In this document: in pieces, positions 1-12,289 of the stretch
Numbering within the stretch: the stretch's first letter is position 1
Layout: every line of letters starts with the position of its first letter
Source: Arthrobotrys musiformis
Lineage: Eukaryota > Ascomycota > Orbiliomycetes > Orbiliales > Orbiliaceae
Direction of reading: 5' to 3'
DNA: 64,000 bases
Assembly (NCBI GenBank): GCA_036971715.1
Contig: JAVHJL010000009.1
Span: 1,302,001-1,366,000 of the forward strand
Notes under the pieces: model-generated
The model's input: only the letters and a program-made list of their open reading frames with translations
Database searches by the model: none
Told to the model about the DNA's origin: nothing
Program-made: the position numbers and the translations under genes

Positions 1-202
1 GTTAAGGTTGCATACCCGACCTCGTCAGAGGACCCTTTTATTACCTCTTAGCAGGGGGTGAGGAAGAGGGGGAGGGGGTGTTCTAACCGCCTTACACCTT
101 AGCTGGTAGGACACGTAGCTAGCAGCTTCAGACCTTGTTTTTCGACTATATACAATAAGAGTAGGCCCACCAGGGACCTTTCAGGATCCTTCCCACGACA
201 CT

Positions 203-2220
203 ATGCCCATTTCTCCCACAATGCCGCCTTCAAGGAATTCGACGCTCAGGACGGAAAGGACCCATGAGGAGAACCAAGAACGGTAAGGGATATCATTTCA
301 TTATCTAGATCTAGCTTAAGAAAACGTGGCTATTCATTCCATGTTTCATTCCATTCTCGGTCATTATCATATCAGCCTCATATCCCTGATTGAGGCTCAC
401 GGGCATTCTTACCGTGCTCGCGCGGCCTCGTTGATAAGTACCTTGTTGTCTTTTGACTAACATATGTTGTATTCCTATCTGCGTTGCCTAGTGCATATAT
501 TGCGGCCTCCCACCGCTCGGACAGGAGTTTGGAAGCCCGCATGGAATCGGCGCGCAGGGCGTCTGAAATACATAAACAACGGACTGGGAAGTTCTTCCAG
601 ATAACTGAAAAGGCCGTTCTAGCGGGAGAGGTATATATGGATGATGAAGAAGAACTCCCAGCGCCATATTACCAGCTCGACCAGCGACTTAGACCGGATG
701 CTCCCGACCCGGAAGAATTCTTCAATAAATTGGTAGAATATCTTAGCGCCAACGCCTTTCTACGGAATAGATTATCATCAGCTATCGAAGAATCTAATCG
801 TCTGTCTTCCAGGAGTGCAGCTGCAGCCCAAAGAAATAGGTCGTTATCGACACCGACGGGATATGGAGAAGGACCTATGCTCGAACAAGGTCTGGGACCA
901 AGCGTTCAAACATCATCTTTCTCACCGGCACTCTTTACTCGGCCATACCAAGGTCCATTGCTGTCCACGACCCCGGAGCCCTCGAATCCTCCAACCCTGC
1001 CAACTGCGGTGCCAAATGTTAACTCACAAGTAAACATGACACAATTCCAGTCTCCAATAAATGCCCAGGGAACGCAATTTCACACGGGGCCAATTGGCAT
1101 AGGAAGTCTCCCTCAACACCACTACCAAAGGATATTTCTAGCTCGAAGGCAGACCGCGCCTGGTGTTGAGTCTCCACAACAATCGGGCACTCCTGCCGGT
1201 GCATCATTGTCAGGTATCCCTCATAATGGAGGCTACTCTGCCGTTCCAACGCCCGAGCAATACCAAGCAATGGGCCAAATATTTCCCTCCCGTCGTCCAT
1301 CTGCTGCCACGGTGGACATAACAGGGAGCCCTATGAGTGATATATCAATGGCGTCTTTTCGCAATACGCAAAATCCAATGCAACTATCAATTAATGGTGG
1401 ATCTCCAGACTCTTTATTAATGACGCGGCCATCGATTCCCAATAGATCAACATATATCCCACACTTACAACAGCAGCAACATTTCCCTATCAGCCCTGAA
1501 AACGCAAATGCAAATACTAACATGCATCACCAACCCCCAACTATAATAACTCAGGATCTGAGTAGTCCAATGGTATTAACACTGCCAATGAGATCAAGAG
1601 AAGGGAGCAGGAGCACCTCTCAATCACCTGCTCTAAAACGCTGTGCGTCAACAGACCTGTTCAGAGAAGCCTCCCCTACAAAATCCATCAGAACGGAGGA
1701 TAGCCCCGTCCCAGCCTACTCACCAGCTCAAAGCAATCCAATCCAATCCCCTGTCGATGATGAAGAAATCGACCTATTCGATTTTCCATTACCGCAGAAC
1801 TATAGAGATATGCTTTACGGCCCCGGGGCGCCAGTTTCTGGGTCCGCCGCCCTCTCATTCGCGGGAGCCACATCACAAGATTTGAGTGGTGAACGCCCTG
1901 CAGAAGTTCCAGAAGTAATGTACAATTTCGCAGACCCCGAATTAGATCTCACGGATTCGCTCCTAAACCAACACTTAAATCAAAACAACCAACCTGCATT
2001 CAACATGAACTTTCTAGAACAAAACGACCCAGGCCCTGAAGACATCAATGATGTTTGGCGGAGATACTATAAAAAGAAAGGAGTCCGGCTACATGCAGCA
2101 AATACGGGATACCATACGGGAACACCCAACATGGATCTTTCAGGCCCTTCTTCCTCTTCTTCTTGTTCCCCTTCCTCCTCCTCCTCCGCTCCTTCCTCCT
2201 ATTCACAATCTAAGGCCTGA
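203..2220 (+). CDS. Conserved fungal Q/S/P-rich protein of unknown function
   Basis: Two exons, 203..282 and 492..2220, give 602 aa. The 209-bp intron has a GTAAGG donor, a CTAAC branch-like site and a CCTAG acceptor. A second in-frame ATG at 221 could also be the start. Residues about 40-110 form the only ordered-looking part. They contain ARRASEIHKQRTGKFFQIT followed by an acidic EEEL stretch and a short predicted helical region, a pattern I associate with an uncharacterised family of fungal proteins. Most of the rest is disordered and rich in Ser, Pro, Gln and Asn, like a transcriptional activator tail. A conserved-looking DVWRRYYKKKGVRL segment lies near the C-terminus, before a poly-Ser end. 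No DNA-binding domain is visible. A transcriptional or signalling role is inference from composition only. Confidence 0.75.
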
Positions 2221-3372
2221 TTTCTACTAGCTTATTCTACCATTTCACCCTTCATCTTTGGATTTTTAACGAAGTTATGAACGAATACCTTAGCATCTTG
2301 GAATCCATGGGCGAGTAGTCTGTTTATTATTTCGTTTCCATCTTTCATATAGCTCCAAATTCCAGGCGCAGGGGGAAGGGAAAGGGTTTCAATTCGACAT
2401 CTACCACGCACTGGCGTTGCATTTTTTTTTTTCTTTCTTCGATCTATCTTTGGAATCACAGTCTGGTTAAGATTGCTTGGGATGCATGTATCAGGAATTA
2501 TGCGGGCAACTTCAACTCTTTTCTCTATTCTTCCCCCCTTGAAGGGGGAACTTTGTCTTTTCCTTCCTTTTGCATTCGACTGCTTTAAAATAGGGATACA
2601 CATCATCGGGATAGAAACTCACGGGAGGGAGGGGGCAGTACACAAACCTAGTATTAAGTCTTTTTAATCTATCATTATTTTATTTTATTGTAATCATATT
2701 ATAATAATTTTACTCACTACCCCGCATTATTTAATGAAATACTTCCAAATTTTGTAACATGATCTTCCTTTCCCGAACTCTGGGGAGGTGGGGTAGGTGT
2801 ACACGGGCCCGCACTACTATCTTTTTTTAATTCTTATTTTTTTATTAAAAATTTTTTTCTTTTTTATTTTTTTATTTTTTTTTATATATTTTTTGAAAAT
2901 ATATACAAAAACCTTAATACATCCAATCAAGCGGGGTACGATATAAACCAATCAAACCCACACCGTAGACATAATTAGATCCAAATCTCTCCGCCAAAAG
3001 AAAAGCTAGGATACTACCGGCCCGTGCCGTGGAAAACCCACACAGCGGCGGCAAGAAAACAAAAACCGATCGATCGATCGATTAGCAAGCAAAGCAAAAG
3101 GCCATATCCGGATATACACATCCGTGGTAGCATTCGGTTTACGAGATAAGACGAACGTGCATATGCATACATGTTGGAAATATTTAGTCCGGATTTGGAG
3201 AATATATTTTATGTACGTAGGTATGTACGGACTAGCCTCGATGCCAGGCCGCCAATCTGAATAGTAAATACGAGTCCGCCAGCCGACTCTATATAGCTGA
3301 ATAAACGGTGGTAAACAGAGAACCCATTTCTCGAGCTCCTACTTAGCTTATACAGACAGCTGCAGCTTTTCT

Positions 3373-3373
<1 letters not shown>

Positions 3374-3412
<39 letters not shown>
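3374..3412 (+). repeat. Uninterrupted poly(A) tract, 39 bp
   Basis: Thirty-nine consecutive A residues follow GCTTTTCTC and end at GGCATCC. No coding remnant is seen immediately upstream. It may be a replication-slippage tract or the tail of an old retroposed sequence. Confidence 0.95.
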
Positions 3413-3417
<5 letters not shown>

Positions 3418-3861
3418 CCAGCACCTTCTACCATTAGGCGCAGAGCATCAGACGATCTCGCAATCGCTGAGCAATAAAAAGAAACCCAATCGACCGATGC
3501 ATCGATATCGCGATGAGGAGAGTGCATTGGGTTCGAGGCTAAGTGCATATTACCCCGCTACTCATAGCCTATACATGTATGGTACATACTAGGACCCGGG
3601 AACAAGACGAGGTACGTACTGCTACTAATCATTCTACAGACGTCTCGGCGTATATTCCCAAGACTTCAATTCGACATAGATCTAGAACCAAGCAATACCG
3701 TCCCCGTTAGAACGTTAACGTTCATTAATCGAAGAACTTTTGTATTTCAATCAATACCCGCCTACACAAAAGCCCCTAAAGGGACCATGAGAAAACTACA
3801 AAGGAAACCCCTCCCTACCCCGCTCACAAAATCTTCACTAACCAGAAAATCAATATTCTAA

Positions 3862-3882
3862 AATAATAATAATAATAATAAT
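3862..3882 (+). repeat. (AAT)7 microsatellite
   Basis: Seven uninterrupted AAT units lie in intergenic DNA. Confidence 0.95.
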
Positions 3883-4124
3883 GAGAAAAGCAAAATCCAA
3901 TCCATGCCCATTAAACGCCATCGTAAAAAGAACAGTCATATAAGAAACAAACAAAAACACCAAAATCGGAGGGGGAAAGTACTATTTCTGTTGCTCTTTT
4001 TCTTGTAATAAACCTCCAGAGAAGTCTCGAAGCGAATTAAAATGATAAGGAGAGGGAGAGGGAGAGAGAAGCCCCTAACAGAGTCATTCCGCTCAAGAAG
4101 GAGAATACAGAAGAGGCAACATCA

Positions 4125-7100
4125 CTAACCCCCCTTAAGCATTTCCGGAACCCCACTACTAACATCCATAGTAACCTGCCCACTCTTACCCTCATCAATA
4201 GCAACACCCTCACTCTTTCTTCCAGCACCGAGGTCTCTACACAGCGCTTGCATCCAGTCCAACCGATCCTCTCTGACATAAACTAAGAAGTACGGCCCTC
4301 CATCCGATCCACTATCTTTGCTCTTGCCCCTAAAGATCTCCTCTTCGTCAACAGCTTTGGATACTGTCGTATCGTTGTAGTTCCTCCAAATCTTATTGTG
4401 GTGGTCGTAGATATAGATCCAGTAGTGACCAAAGTTGACGGAACCTAAAAAAGAGTGCATGTTAAAAACGATCCCTTATAACCATAGGAAAACGGTAACC
4501 GGGAGGAAGTGATTACCTCTATGCATGAAAATAGAATGGATCCGATACCCGTACTTCCTCAAGTCCGTAAACTGCTGGTTCAAGTTTCCCTGCAGCTCCT
4601 TGATCCGGTCATTGATGTCTACCCGTCTCGTTAGCATCCTCGGTATACGCAATCAATATACCAAAGTGAGGTCAAAACTTACACCTCAATTCACCCCCTA
4701 TCCTCTCCTTATGATCCTCTAGTTCCACCAACAAATTGGAAGAAACCACAATCATATCATCGTCATCCTCCGAAAGATTATTGTTAATCTCATCCAAATA
4801 CCCCTTCGTAGCCTCCAGAGCCATAGGGAGCTTCAGCCCCTCGGTTTCTTCTTCCAGCTGTGCCTTCCGTTTCTCAAGTTTCTCCAACTCCGTTTTCCAT
4901 TTCCAGCTCTGCTCCCTTCGGGCCATCAAGCCCTTATCGTCCCCGCTCGCCATGTACCTATCTAAGAATATCCTCTCCCCAAAACTCAACGGCGCGTTGC
5001 TTTTGTAACTCGACTTCGTCGCGCGGTTGAACTGCACTCGCTGGATCTGGATTTGCAAAATCGATGGCAACGCCGTAATCGACAAATACCGACGGGCGAG
5101 TTTACCCTCCAGCTCAACGACGGATGCATCGAAATGCCCATCCATAGCCGTGTAGATATCTCGCCCAACTTCGCCGACGTCGATCATGAGATTTGCAAAC
5201 CGTTCTTCTTTGTTCCTTGTCTCGGCGGGGGCCGAGAACTCCAGAGTCTGTTGGGTCTTCCCGTAAAAGAGTGTTTTGATAATGTCCAACTGCTCCCCAT
5301 CAGGCTCGACACCTTCTCCCTTCAACGCTGCCTCGAGCTGGAACATCACATTTTCAATGCACTCCGTAACATCCTGCTGTCTCCCAAACTCGTATGATTG
5401 CGACGCGGAAACAGCAGAAGAGACTACGGCCGACTTTTCCTTAGAAGGCCTTGGGGGGATCGGTGGAGGACGCTCGGGGATAGGTGGAACAACCCTCATA
5501 CCATCCTTCTCAGGCACGCTGGGTAGTACATCCTCCATGCTCTCGTCTTCCACTTCTCTCTGCAACAAGGGAACTGTGCTGTCGTCGTCGAGATTCATCT
5601 CATCCAAGGCCGAAATGCCCCTACCTGGTTTCGGCGTAGGTGCGTGGATCACAGGTCCAGATTCTTCAATATCAATCAGCTTCCCCTTGCCCTTGCCATT
5701 TTCATCAGGACCCGTAGCGCCGGGTTGACCATCAACTACTATGTATCCTTGGTCTTCGTACGCAGGCGGTTCCTGATTCTCTCCCACAAGAGTAATATCG
5801 CTTGACTGGTCATCCGCATTCGTAACACGGAGGCGTGGTGGCTTTTCGTCAATATCCATGGAAAAGGGTAGTGGTTCATCGTCTTCGAAAACAGTTCCGG
5901 GCGGCAACATGGGTCCAATGAACCCGGTAGGCCGTTCGTCGTCTGCAAAGGCAACAGATCGTTTCCGAGCGGATACTTCGTGGTTGTGGCTGTTCAATGC
6001 GAGCTCTGAAATTTCTCTTTCCGGTCTGACATAGGTCTGATTGCTTGTCACCATCTCGCGGAATAGGCCCTTGAGTGAGTGTGTGACTAGAGGATATATT
6101 AGTACAACTTGACTTATTTAAGGAAGGGGAGGCGGTTACGAACATTTTTTCGCCCGTTCGATTTCACCAGTCGTAACCTTTCTACCGCCAACTTGCTTCC
6201 TCTGTAGTAACTCTTCAGAAACTTCATCCTCTTCATGGTTGTCGAAGTCCATGATAACATCTCTGAGCGGCTTGATGGTGAAGTAATATTGCAACAAACT
6301 GTTGAGGTAGCATGTGTTGCCGGTATTTTCCAGTCCAACCGGCCAGTCCGCCATTCCGTCGGTGAACATCAACTTGCTGCCGGTTTTGATGTAGTAACTA
6401 GACTATGTTTTTAGTGGCAAGTTTTGGAAAAGGTTGAGGTTCCCGAATGGTTGTGTGGGGGTATAAAGGTAGGTGGCGACAAAACTTGGGTATGATAGCA
6501 ACACGGTGGACTGCAAAACATGGAGAAGGAGGATACTAACTCTAAAGCTCGGCTCTGCCGGGTATCTGCAATAACCCTCAGAGCGCTTTTGAACGTTCGT
6601 TCTTCTCTCTGCGGGAGTCCTGCCTATTGACGGAAAATTAGGGACTTTCCTCGTGTTGGGCACACCTAGGTGGAAAGGACCTACCTCATAGTATTGAACT
6701 ATAGTGTCATCGGACATCTGCCCATTGACACGAAGACAGCGTAAAGCGCTTTGGTAATCCATTAATTCCAAACCCTGATCGTAGGAATCGCACATGCTCT
6801 GGAGGATGTGGTCTTTGCGGCTGTCTGCGATGACCCGAAGGGCGGCCCAAAGGTTGGTTGCGTCCTTGCGGTTTTCACTGAGCTATATGTTCTCTTGTTA
6901 ACTTCCTCTCGATATAAGGTATATATGTACTTAAGAAGGTAGTAGGTGTGTGGGTGGGTGTTGGAGGGAAGGAGAGCAAACCTGGTATTGGAAAATATTT
7001 GAAATAAATTCAGTATCGATTTCGTTGCCAACACCCATACCAAGCTGGCTGTAGGCTTGCTCCAGGTTCATAGTGACCCTTTTTGAGACATTCATAATGT

Positions 7101-8728
7101 TTTCGTTTTTCAACGATCTCCCAATGATCATCAAGGCCTCCCTCAAGGCGACCTCCTGTCGAGGTGCATCAGCTATCCTCGACTGGAAATTCCCAATGAT
7201 GAAGCCCTCATCTTCGAAATCTCTCGTGATTCCTAGGTCACGATACGCGTTTTTAACATCGGAACGTGAGTATTCTCCTTGAGATCGAAGGGTCACAACT
7301 TGAAGCTGGAGATCTTCGCTGTGGCGGTTATTGGCGATGTCGCTGATGCAGTCGAAATAGAAAGGTGCGTTTTCGGGGTCGCATTCCTTTTGGCGTTCAT
7401 ACGCCCAGAAAAGGAGCTTATCCGAGAAATCGGCTTGAGCACCTAGGATGCCATGCACCCTGCTATTTGATTAGCGTGATATAGTTTGAAAAGTGGATTG
7501 AAGAGGGCGGCTTACGGGTGTTCGGGCAAAGTTGGGTCATTGTTAGTACGCCTCGACATCGGCTTTGTTGGATCTAGACAAAAATCAGAACCTCATTCCT
7601 TCCCTCCTTTTTATTTCCTTTCTCGCGAAATAGGGGGGCTTACAATTACCGGCGTTGAGTAGTTTTTTCAGGTCAGGTTCCGCACTAATCGGCTGAAATG
7701 AACTACCATCGACTGTATATTATAATTAGCCTCGATACAAACTCGAAAAGCTTCAAAGGGACCAAAAGGGTCGAGGCTTCCTTACTATCATTCTGCGCCG
7801 TCAAAATCATCAACTCCAAATCCCAATCGTCGAAAATCCTGGCGAGCTCATCTTGCAAAGGAATTCCATTCCCTGGTTCTTCCGGTAGAACCGGCGGCAC
7901 TAACGCTTGCTCCTCGTCAAAGACGAACCCCAAGATTTCCATCATTTCATGGCACTCGTCTCCTAGCTGTGTGAGGAACCTGGTATTCAGCCTGGGAATA
8001 TTCCGTCGCTCCTTCCTCGCCGTAACACCTCCGATGACGGTCCTCATAGTCTTCAACACCATAGCCGGGGTCGGGACAGCTTTTAGGACAGGCTTTCTCT
8101 CCCCCTCGGGAGCCTTTAGATCTATGAACACATCCGGATGATTATCGAAGGCCTGTTTATTCCTGTTCCAAAGAACCTTGGGGTCTGTGAGGAGTGTCTG
8201 AAAGTGGCCGGTGATGCGACGGCTTTTGAAAGTGATGGTGATGCTAGTTTTACAGCCGGGATTCGTGCAATCGAAGTGGCGGACGTCAGGCTCGCCGGAT
8301 GTTTCCTCCTTCTTTTCCTGGAGAATGAACGGACCGGACCGTGCGTGGTCATATCGAAAGTGATGGAAGTAGTTTTGAGACGTAGGGCAGATGGAGGCGA
8401 TAGATGCATTATCATCATATCGGAGACGGACTTCGACATGTTGGCGACAGATCTGGCAGACACCGGCTATTATATGGGTGGCACCCGTCTCGGTGGGATA
8501 GGATCGCGGGGTGCTTTGGTTTAATTTGTAAATGAAACGGTGGGAGTGGCCGGATCGCAGGTAGGCCTTCTGGGCAAGTACCGAATCGTCCTCCGGTGGG
8601 AAGCCAGATAGGACGTTGATACCCTTGTTGTGGGGGTTGTAGCTTAAGATGTCGCTGAAGAGACGTGGGGACGTCTTGCCTGGGCCCTGGCGGGGCGGGC
8701 TGGTGGAGGTGGCGTTGTCCACCAGCAT
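4125..8728 (-). CDS. UBP2: Ubiquitin carboxyl-terminal hydrolase 2 (USP family, UBP2)
   Basis: Cysteine protease that removes ubiquitin from proteins; yeast Ubp2 counteracts Rsp5-made K63 chains. Ten exons on the minus strand: 8728..7786, 7712..7644, 7573..7516, 7459..6982, 6882..6685, 6623..6541, 6397..6144, 6086..4683, 4618..4517 and 4444..4125, giving 1302 aa, close to the family length. The Cys box reads GLENTGNTCYLNSLLQYYF, with nucleophile Cys639. QQDVTECIENVMFQLEAAL is the following USP helix. The His box NFGHYWIYIYD has His1203 and is followed by WRNYND. The N-terminal region carries Ubp2-typical GKTSPRL, CxxC-containing and PEHPVHG segments. The first ATG in the frame is at 8728. The frame stays open to 8917 upstream without an ATG. 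The donor at 6143 is GTTCGT, chosen because it gives the family pattern RAKKFTHSLKGLF. Confidence 0.93.
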
Positions 8729-9974
8729 TGCGAGGTTACCGAAGGAACGGAAGGGCTGTATCTCGGCGGAGGATCGATAAGGAGAGACTGGTGATGTATC
8801 GTCAAGGGAACCGTGATGATGGCTGCGATGTCGTGCCGGGACGGATGGCGTGTCTGGTGAAAGATGTCGTGGGGAAGGCTGCGCCAAGGCCGGTGGGTTG
8901 GGTTTACGTGGGTTGAGCTATCGATATCGTTTAGCTTGGAGTGTGCTATAGTGGGTCTTGTGTTATACGGTATACTACCAACCGGACAATAGATTCCGTC
9001 TTCGATATTCTGGCTTACATGGGAGTCCAAAGATGGTTTTATTGAAACGAAGGAGATGAAGATGGTGTTTTGGTTTAAATATTGGAGCGTGGAGGCAGAT
9101 GAGATGACGAATCCAGGCACAGGCACAAGCACGTCTCGCGGATGTGTCTGTGTCAAGCTTAATTACCGGGAAGCTTCGTAGCTAGCTGCGTAACACATTC
9201 CCATGACGTCCGCCAACACATCAATATCTCGTCCTAATGCGGCTCGTACTCGTATAGATTACAGCTGCAGCCGGTTTCAATACTAGCCGTGATTTGGGTC
9301 TTCTTAATAGCTAATAGTATCAGAATGGAAATTTTTAAAATTGTCTATCTAGAAGGAACTAATATTGAAAAACATTCGTCCTTTGCAGCACGAGGCGGTA
9401 TCATATGACATATGTGCTTTAGAAGCCTTTAGCTTGATCCCGAGCTTATAGAAAGGTATCTAGGTGCAATCAATGATTAATGATGACCGAAGACCTAGTA
9501 TATACCTTTATGGAGTGCCTCTTAGCTTAGGACCTGTATGACCAGGTCACTGCAGTACCAACCGGCATTAGGACAGCCGTATCCATTCTAATACAGGCCG
9601 GCCGCTATCTAGACACCAGCCCGAGAGGCTCGTCCTCGGCTCTTCACCGGTAGAATTTATCCATATGAGGTAGTATATACGTACTTAAGTAGGCAAATAT
9701 ACGTATAACGAGAAGTTATACGCATGTTACACACATTAACCGCGAGATCAATCCAAACCCGCTGTAAACCCGCCAACATGAAGAACACCGCACAAAAATG
9801 CAACATCCTCCAACACATCCACCCTATACCCTACGTTGTAGTATATTTCAAGATCGATCTCCTGAATATCAGACATCCAAAGTACAAGAATGATCCATGA
9901 TAAAGAAGTGATTTGCTGAATATCAAACCTTTAAAATTGTAATCTATCAATAAGATAATCCACTGCAGTGATAC
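8729..9974. other. Intergenic, upstream of UBP2
   Basis: The first 190 bp carry the ATG-free open leader of the UBP2 frame up to TAG at 8918-8920. Beyond this the DNA is AT-rich and full of stops in all frames. The perfect palindrome CACTGCAGTG is at 9961-9970. No gene is seen. Confidence 0.55.
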
Positions 9975-10008
9975 GGGGGCCCTCCAGAAAAACTATAAAA
10001 GGGCCCCC
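9975..10008 (+). promoter_or_regulatory. TATA box inside an 8-bp GC inverted repeat
   Basis: GGGGGCCC at 9975-9982 and its exact inverse GGGCCCCC at 10001-10008 enclose CTATAAAA. A pyrimidine-rich run follows, then a purine run. This looks like a core promoter or a strong hairpin. No supported gene lies downstream, so the transcript, if any, would be non-coding or extinct. Confidence 0.35.
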
Positions 10009-11149
10009 TCCCCCCTCCGTCTCCTGGGGATTCCCCCCTCCTCTCCAGTAACCAATTACCTACTCTACTAAAAGAGAGGAAGAAAGGAAGAAAGGAAGGG
10101 AAATTTCAAATATCCTCCCTATCCACATACAAAAAATTCAACTTCGATACCCCCTCAGGTTGAATACCCCTTCTTCCGTACATGTCCCACCCAATCAAAT
10201 ATAAAATCAAAATATCCTATTCATACATCCAAGGATATCAACTATCACGCTGTTTCCTGGCACAGTATTCCCACCCCCTTTCCCTTACAGACAACGGAGC
10301 TAACACTCAGATACCAAAGGCACAACCCCCACCACCCCAAAAATACAGACCCACTGGTCTTTTCCCACTTCCAAGAGGAGAAAATAGACAATAATCCAAT
10401 TGTCTGACGCCCAAAGCCGTCTATCGGGATCGACGAAACCACCTTAGATCCACGATCTACAAGGATGCTTTGAGGCCCTTCCTTAAAAATACCCCAATAA
10501 TCCAACCACCACTCAACAGGATAGCCTCCCAAAGGCATCCCACAGGTCTCCACAGGCCTCTACTACCAACTAACCCCCCAGGTCCCTTAGGCTCCCCCGC
10601 CTCGTTACCACACTAAACTACCCCCACTCCCCCGCTCCCCAAAATTCCGAAGAGGAATCCCAAATCTCAGTCCCAAGTTCTCATGGTCCGCACACCAGGC
10701 ATACCAGCCAAAACCACCATGAAGACCCAAAAATCGGACAACCCCGATTCCACATACTTCCCAGTATATATGGAATCAAAACGACAGATCTCCAGATACT
10801 CCCGTCAGATCTTTCGGGACTCAACCTACGTTCCTCCAAATACGCTTTTCGACGACCCTACGACGGTAGGGTGTATTCAGACGCACATATTGTGACTGCC
10901 CCTTTTCTGCATTTCCGACGAATTTTCTGCGATTTTTTTTGCACATCCTGCAGGTTTGGGATATCGATCGATCGATCAAATCGAATATTTGCACAAAAAA
11001 ATGCAAATACACTGGACTTTTGACGAATCTTTGGATTCAGGATCTACGGACTGCTCACCACTGGCAGTCCGGCACGAGACAATTATCAAGGATTATTCGA
11101 TAATCAACCAAGATCAACTTATCGGTAATCAAAGAAACACGAAGTATCA

Positions 11150-11214
11150 AAAAAAAAAAAGAAGAAGAAAAAAGAAAAAAGAAAAAGAAAGAAAGAAAAA
11201 AAAGAAAAAAAAAA
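11150..11214 (+). repeat. Polypurine (A/G) tract
   Basis: About 65 bp composed almost entirely of A and G, mainly AAAG and AAG units. It produces a spurious lysine-rich open frame. Confidence 0.85.
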
Positions 11215-11532
11215 TTGTAATTCAAAAAAGAATTACAGACTCCCGACAAAGTCTCAGATCCCAAATTCCGATCAAAGATGATATTCAACAATTCCATCAT
11301 CAAATGATCGTTGCGATTATCAAAGCTACTTCATCACCGATAATCAATCCGAAAAAAAAAAACTTCCACAAAACATCTAAGCTAGTGGATTTGTTTTACA
11401 AAAACCTCGGATCGGTGTTCGCTCATCTGTGGTGATTCTCCACGGGATACTTCGACCCATTCCCAAGACAGCGGATCACAAAACGATCAAAATCCCACAT
11501 AAACCCATTCACCAACCGGGCATCCGATTATA

Positions 11533-11753
11533 AAGATCAATTCAATTGATAATCGAAAATAAATTGCACAAAATCCAAAATAGTGCAATATTTACGATCC
11601 TAACCAGAACGCCTGGGAATACAACGGTTCCACAAACAGTGGCATACGCTGTTCTCGTGCTTGGATTGATACGAATCGATCAATCGACCAAGATCATCTC
11701 GGTCGATAACCAAACTTACGCAAGACTCCAAAATACTTGCAGTATTTACCATC
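11533..11753 (+). repeat. Diverged direct repeat, two copies 157 bp apart
   Basis: Copy 1 (11533-11599) and copy 2 (11690-11753) align over about 65 bp. Both run AAGATCA, then TCGATAA/TTGATAA, a GCA-containing core, CTCCAAAATA or ATCCAAAATA, TGCA, and end in TATTTACxATC, with scattered substitutions. A weaker third relative may lie near 10980-11010. Confidence 0.55.
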
Positions 11754-12144
11754 GTCTCACCCAGATCACGCGGGGTCATCCACAGATCCCCGAGACAATC
11801 TCCAACAGAACAAAAATTCGTCACCAAAAAAAACAAAAAAAGGCAGACAATCACCACTGTCGGATCCAAAACATCGATCAATCAAAGATGGACAATTTAT
11901 CCTCTACAAAAATCCATCACAAAACCAAAAACGATCACCAACCAAACCACGACGATCAAAACTCGCAGAAAACAATTACAAATCCCAAAGATCCTCCAAA
12001 ACTCCACGCAAATCTGGGAATCTCCGCAAAAAAAACTCGACAAAAAATACAGTCTGAATACACCCGACCACCACACAACATCCTGCCGGGGGGCGGGGAA
12101 GGGGACCTGGGGGGTCCAACCTCGTTGCAACAACCAAACCATGT

Positions 12145-12180
12145 TGCAACGCCCAAACTTGGTGCAACGCCCAAACTTGG
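12145..12180 (+). repeat. 18-bp perfect tandem duplication
   Basis: TGCAACGCCCAAACTTGG occurs twice head-to-tail with no mismatch. Confidence 0.95.
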
Positions 12181-12182
12181 TC

Positions 12183-12229
12183 CGAATCATGTATATAATT
12201 GTGGTGCGAATCATGTATATAATTGTAAA
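12183..12229 (+). repeat. 24-bp tandem duplication
   Basis: CGAATCATGTATATAATTGT starts at 12183 and again at 12207. This is an almost perfect duplication directly after the 18-bp one. Confidence 0.93.
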
Positions 12230-12289
12230 TTCACTGGTCTCGTGCCTGGATGTGGGGGGATGGATGGGTGGGTGGGAGGTGAGTATGTA

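Larger units (their letters stand above)
2221..4124. other. Intergenic region between convergent genes
   Basis: This 1.9-kb stretch lies between the ends of two convergent genes. It is AT-rich (2660-2900) and holds homopolymer runs, a CGAT repeat near 3067-3082, the 39-bp A tract and an AAT microsatellite. No open frame shows a conserved motif or fungal splice pattern. Confidence 0.6.
10009..12090. other. Gene-free block, A/C-rich on the plus strand
   Basis: The plus strand is strongly enriched in A and C here, most clearly at 11880-12060. It includes C runs at 10560-10640 and an A/G tract at 11150-11214. Open frames are explained by low T content (few TAA/TAG/TGA) and show no recognisable domain. 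Motifs such as TTGCACAAAA with TGCAATATTTAC recur in diverged form, suggesting old duplications. No transposase or terminal repeat was recognised. Confidence 0.5.

Noticed and set aside
8644..9156. 170-codon minus-strand frame upstream of and overlapping the UBP2 start
   Set aside because: It begins at TTG, has no ATG, and lies in a different frame from the conserved UBP2 N-terminus.
10956..11435. 159-codon lysine-rich open frame
   Set aside because: Driven by an A/G tract and low T content. No motif and extreme composition.
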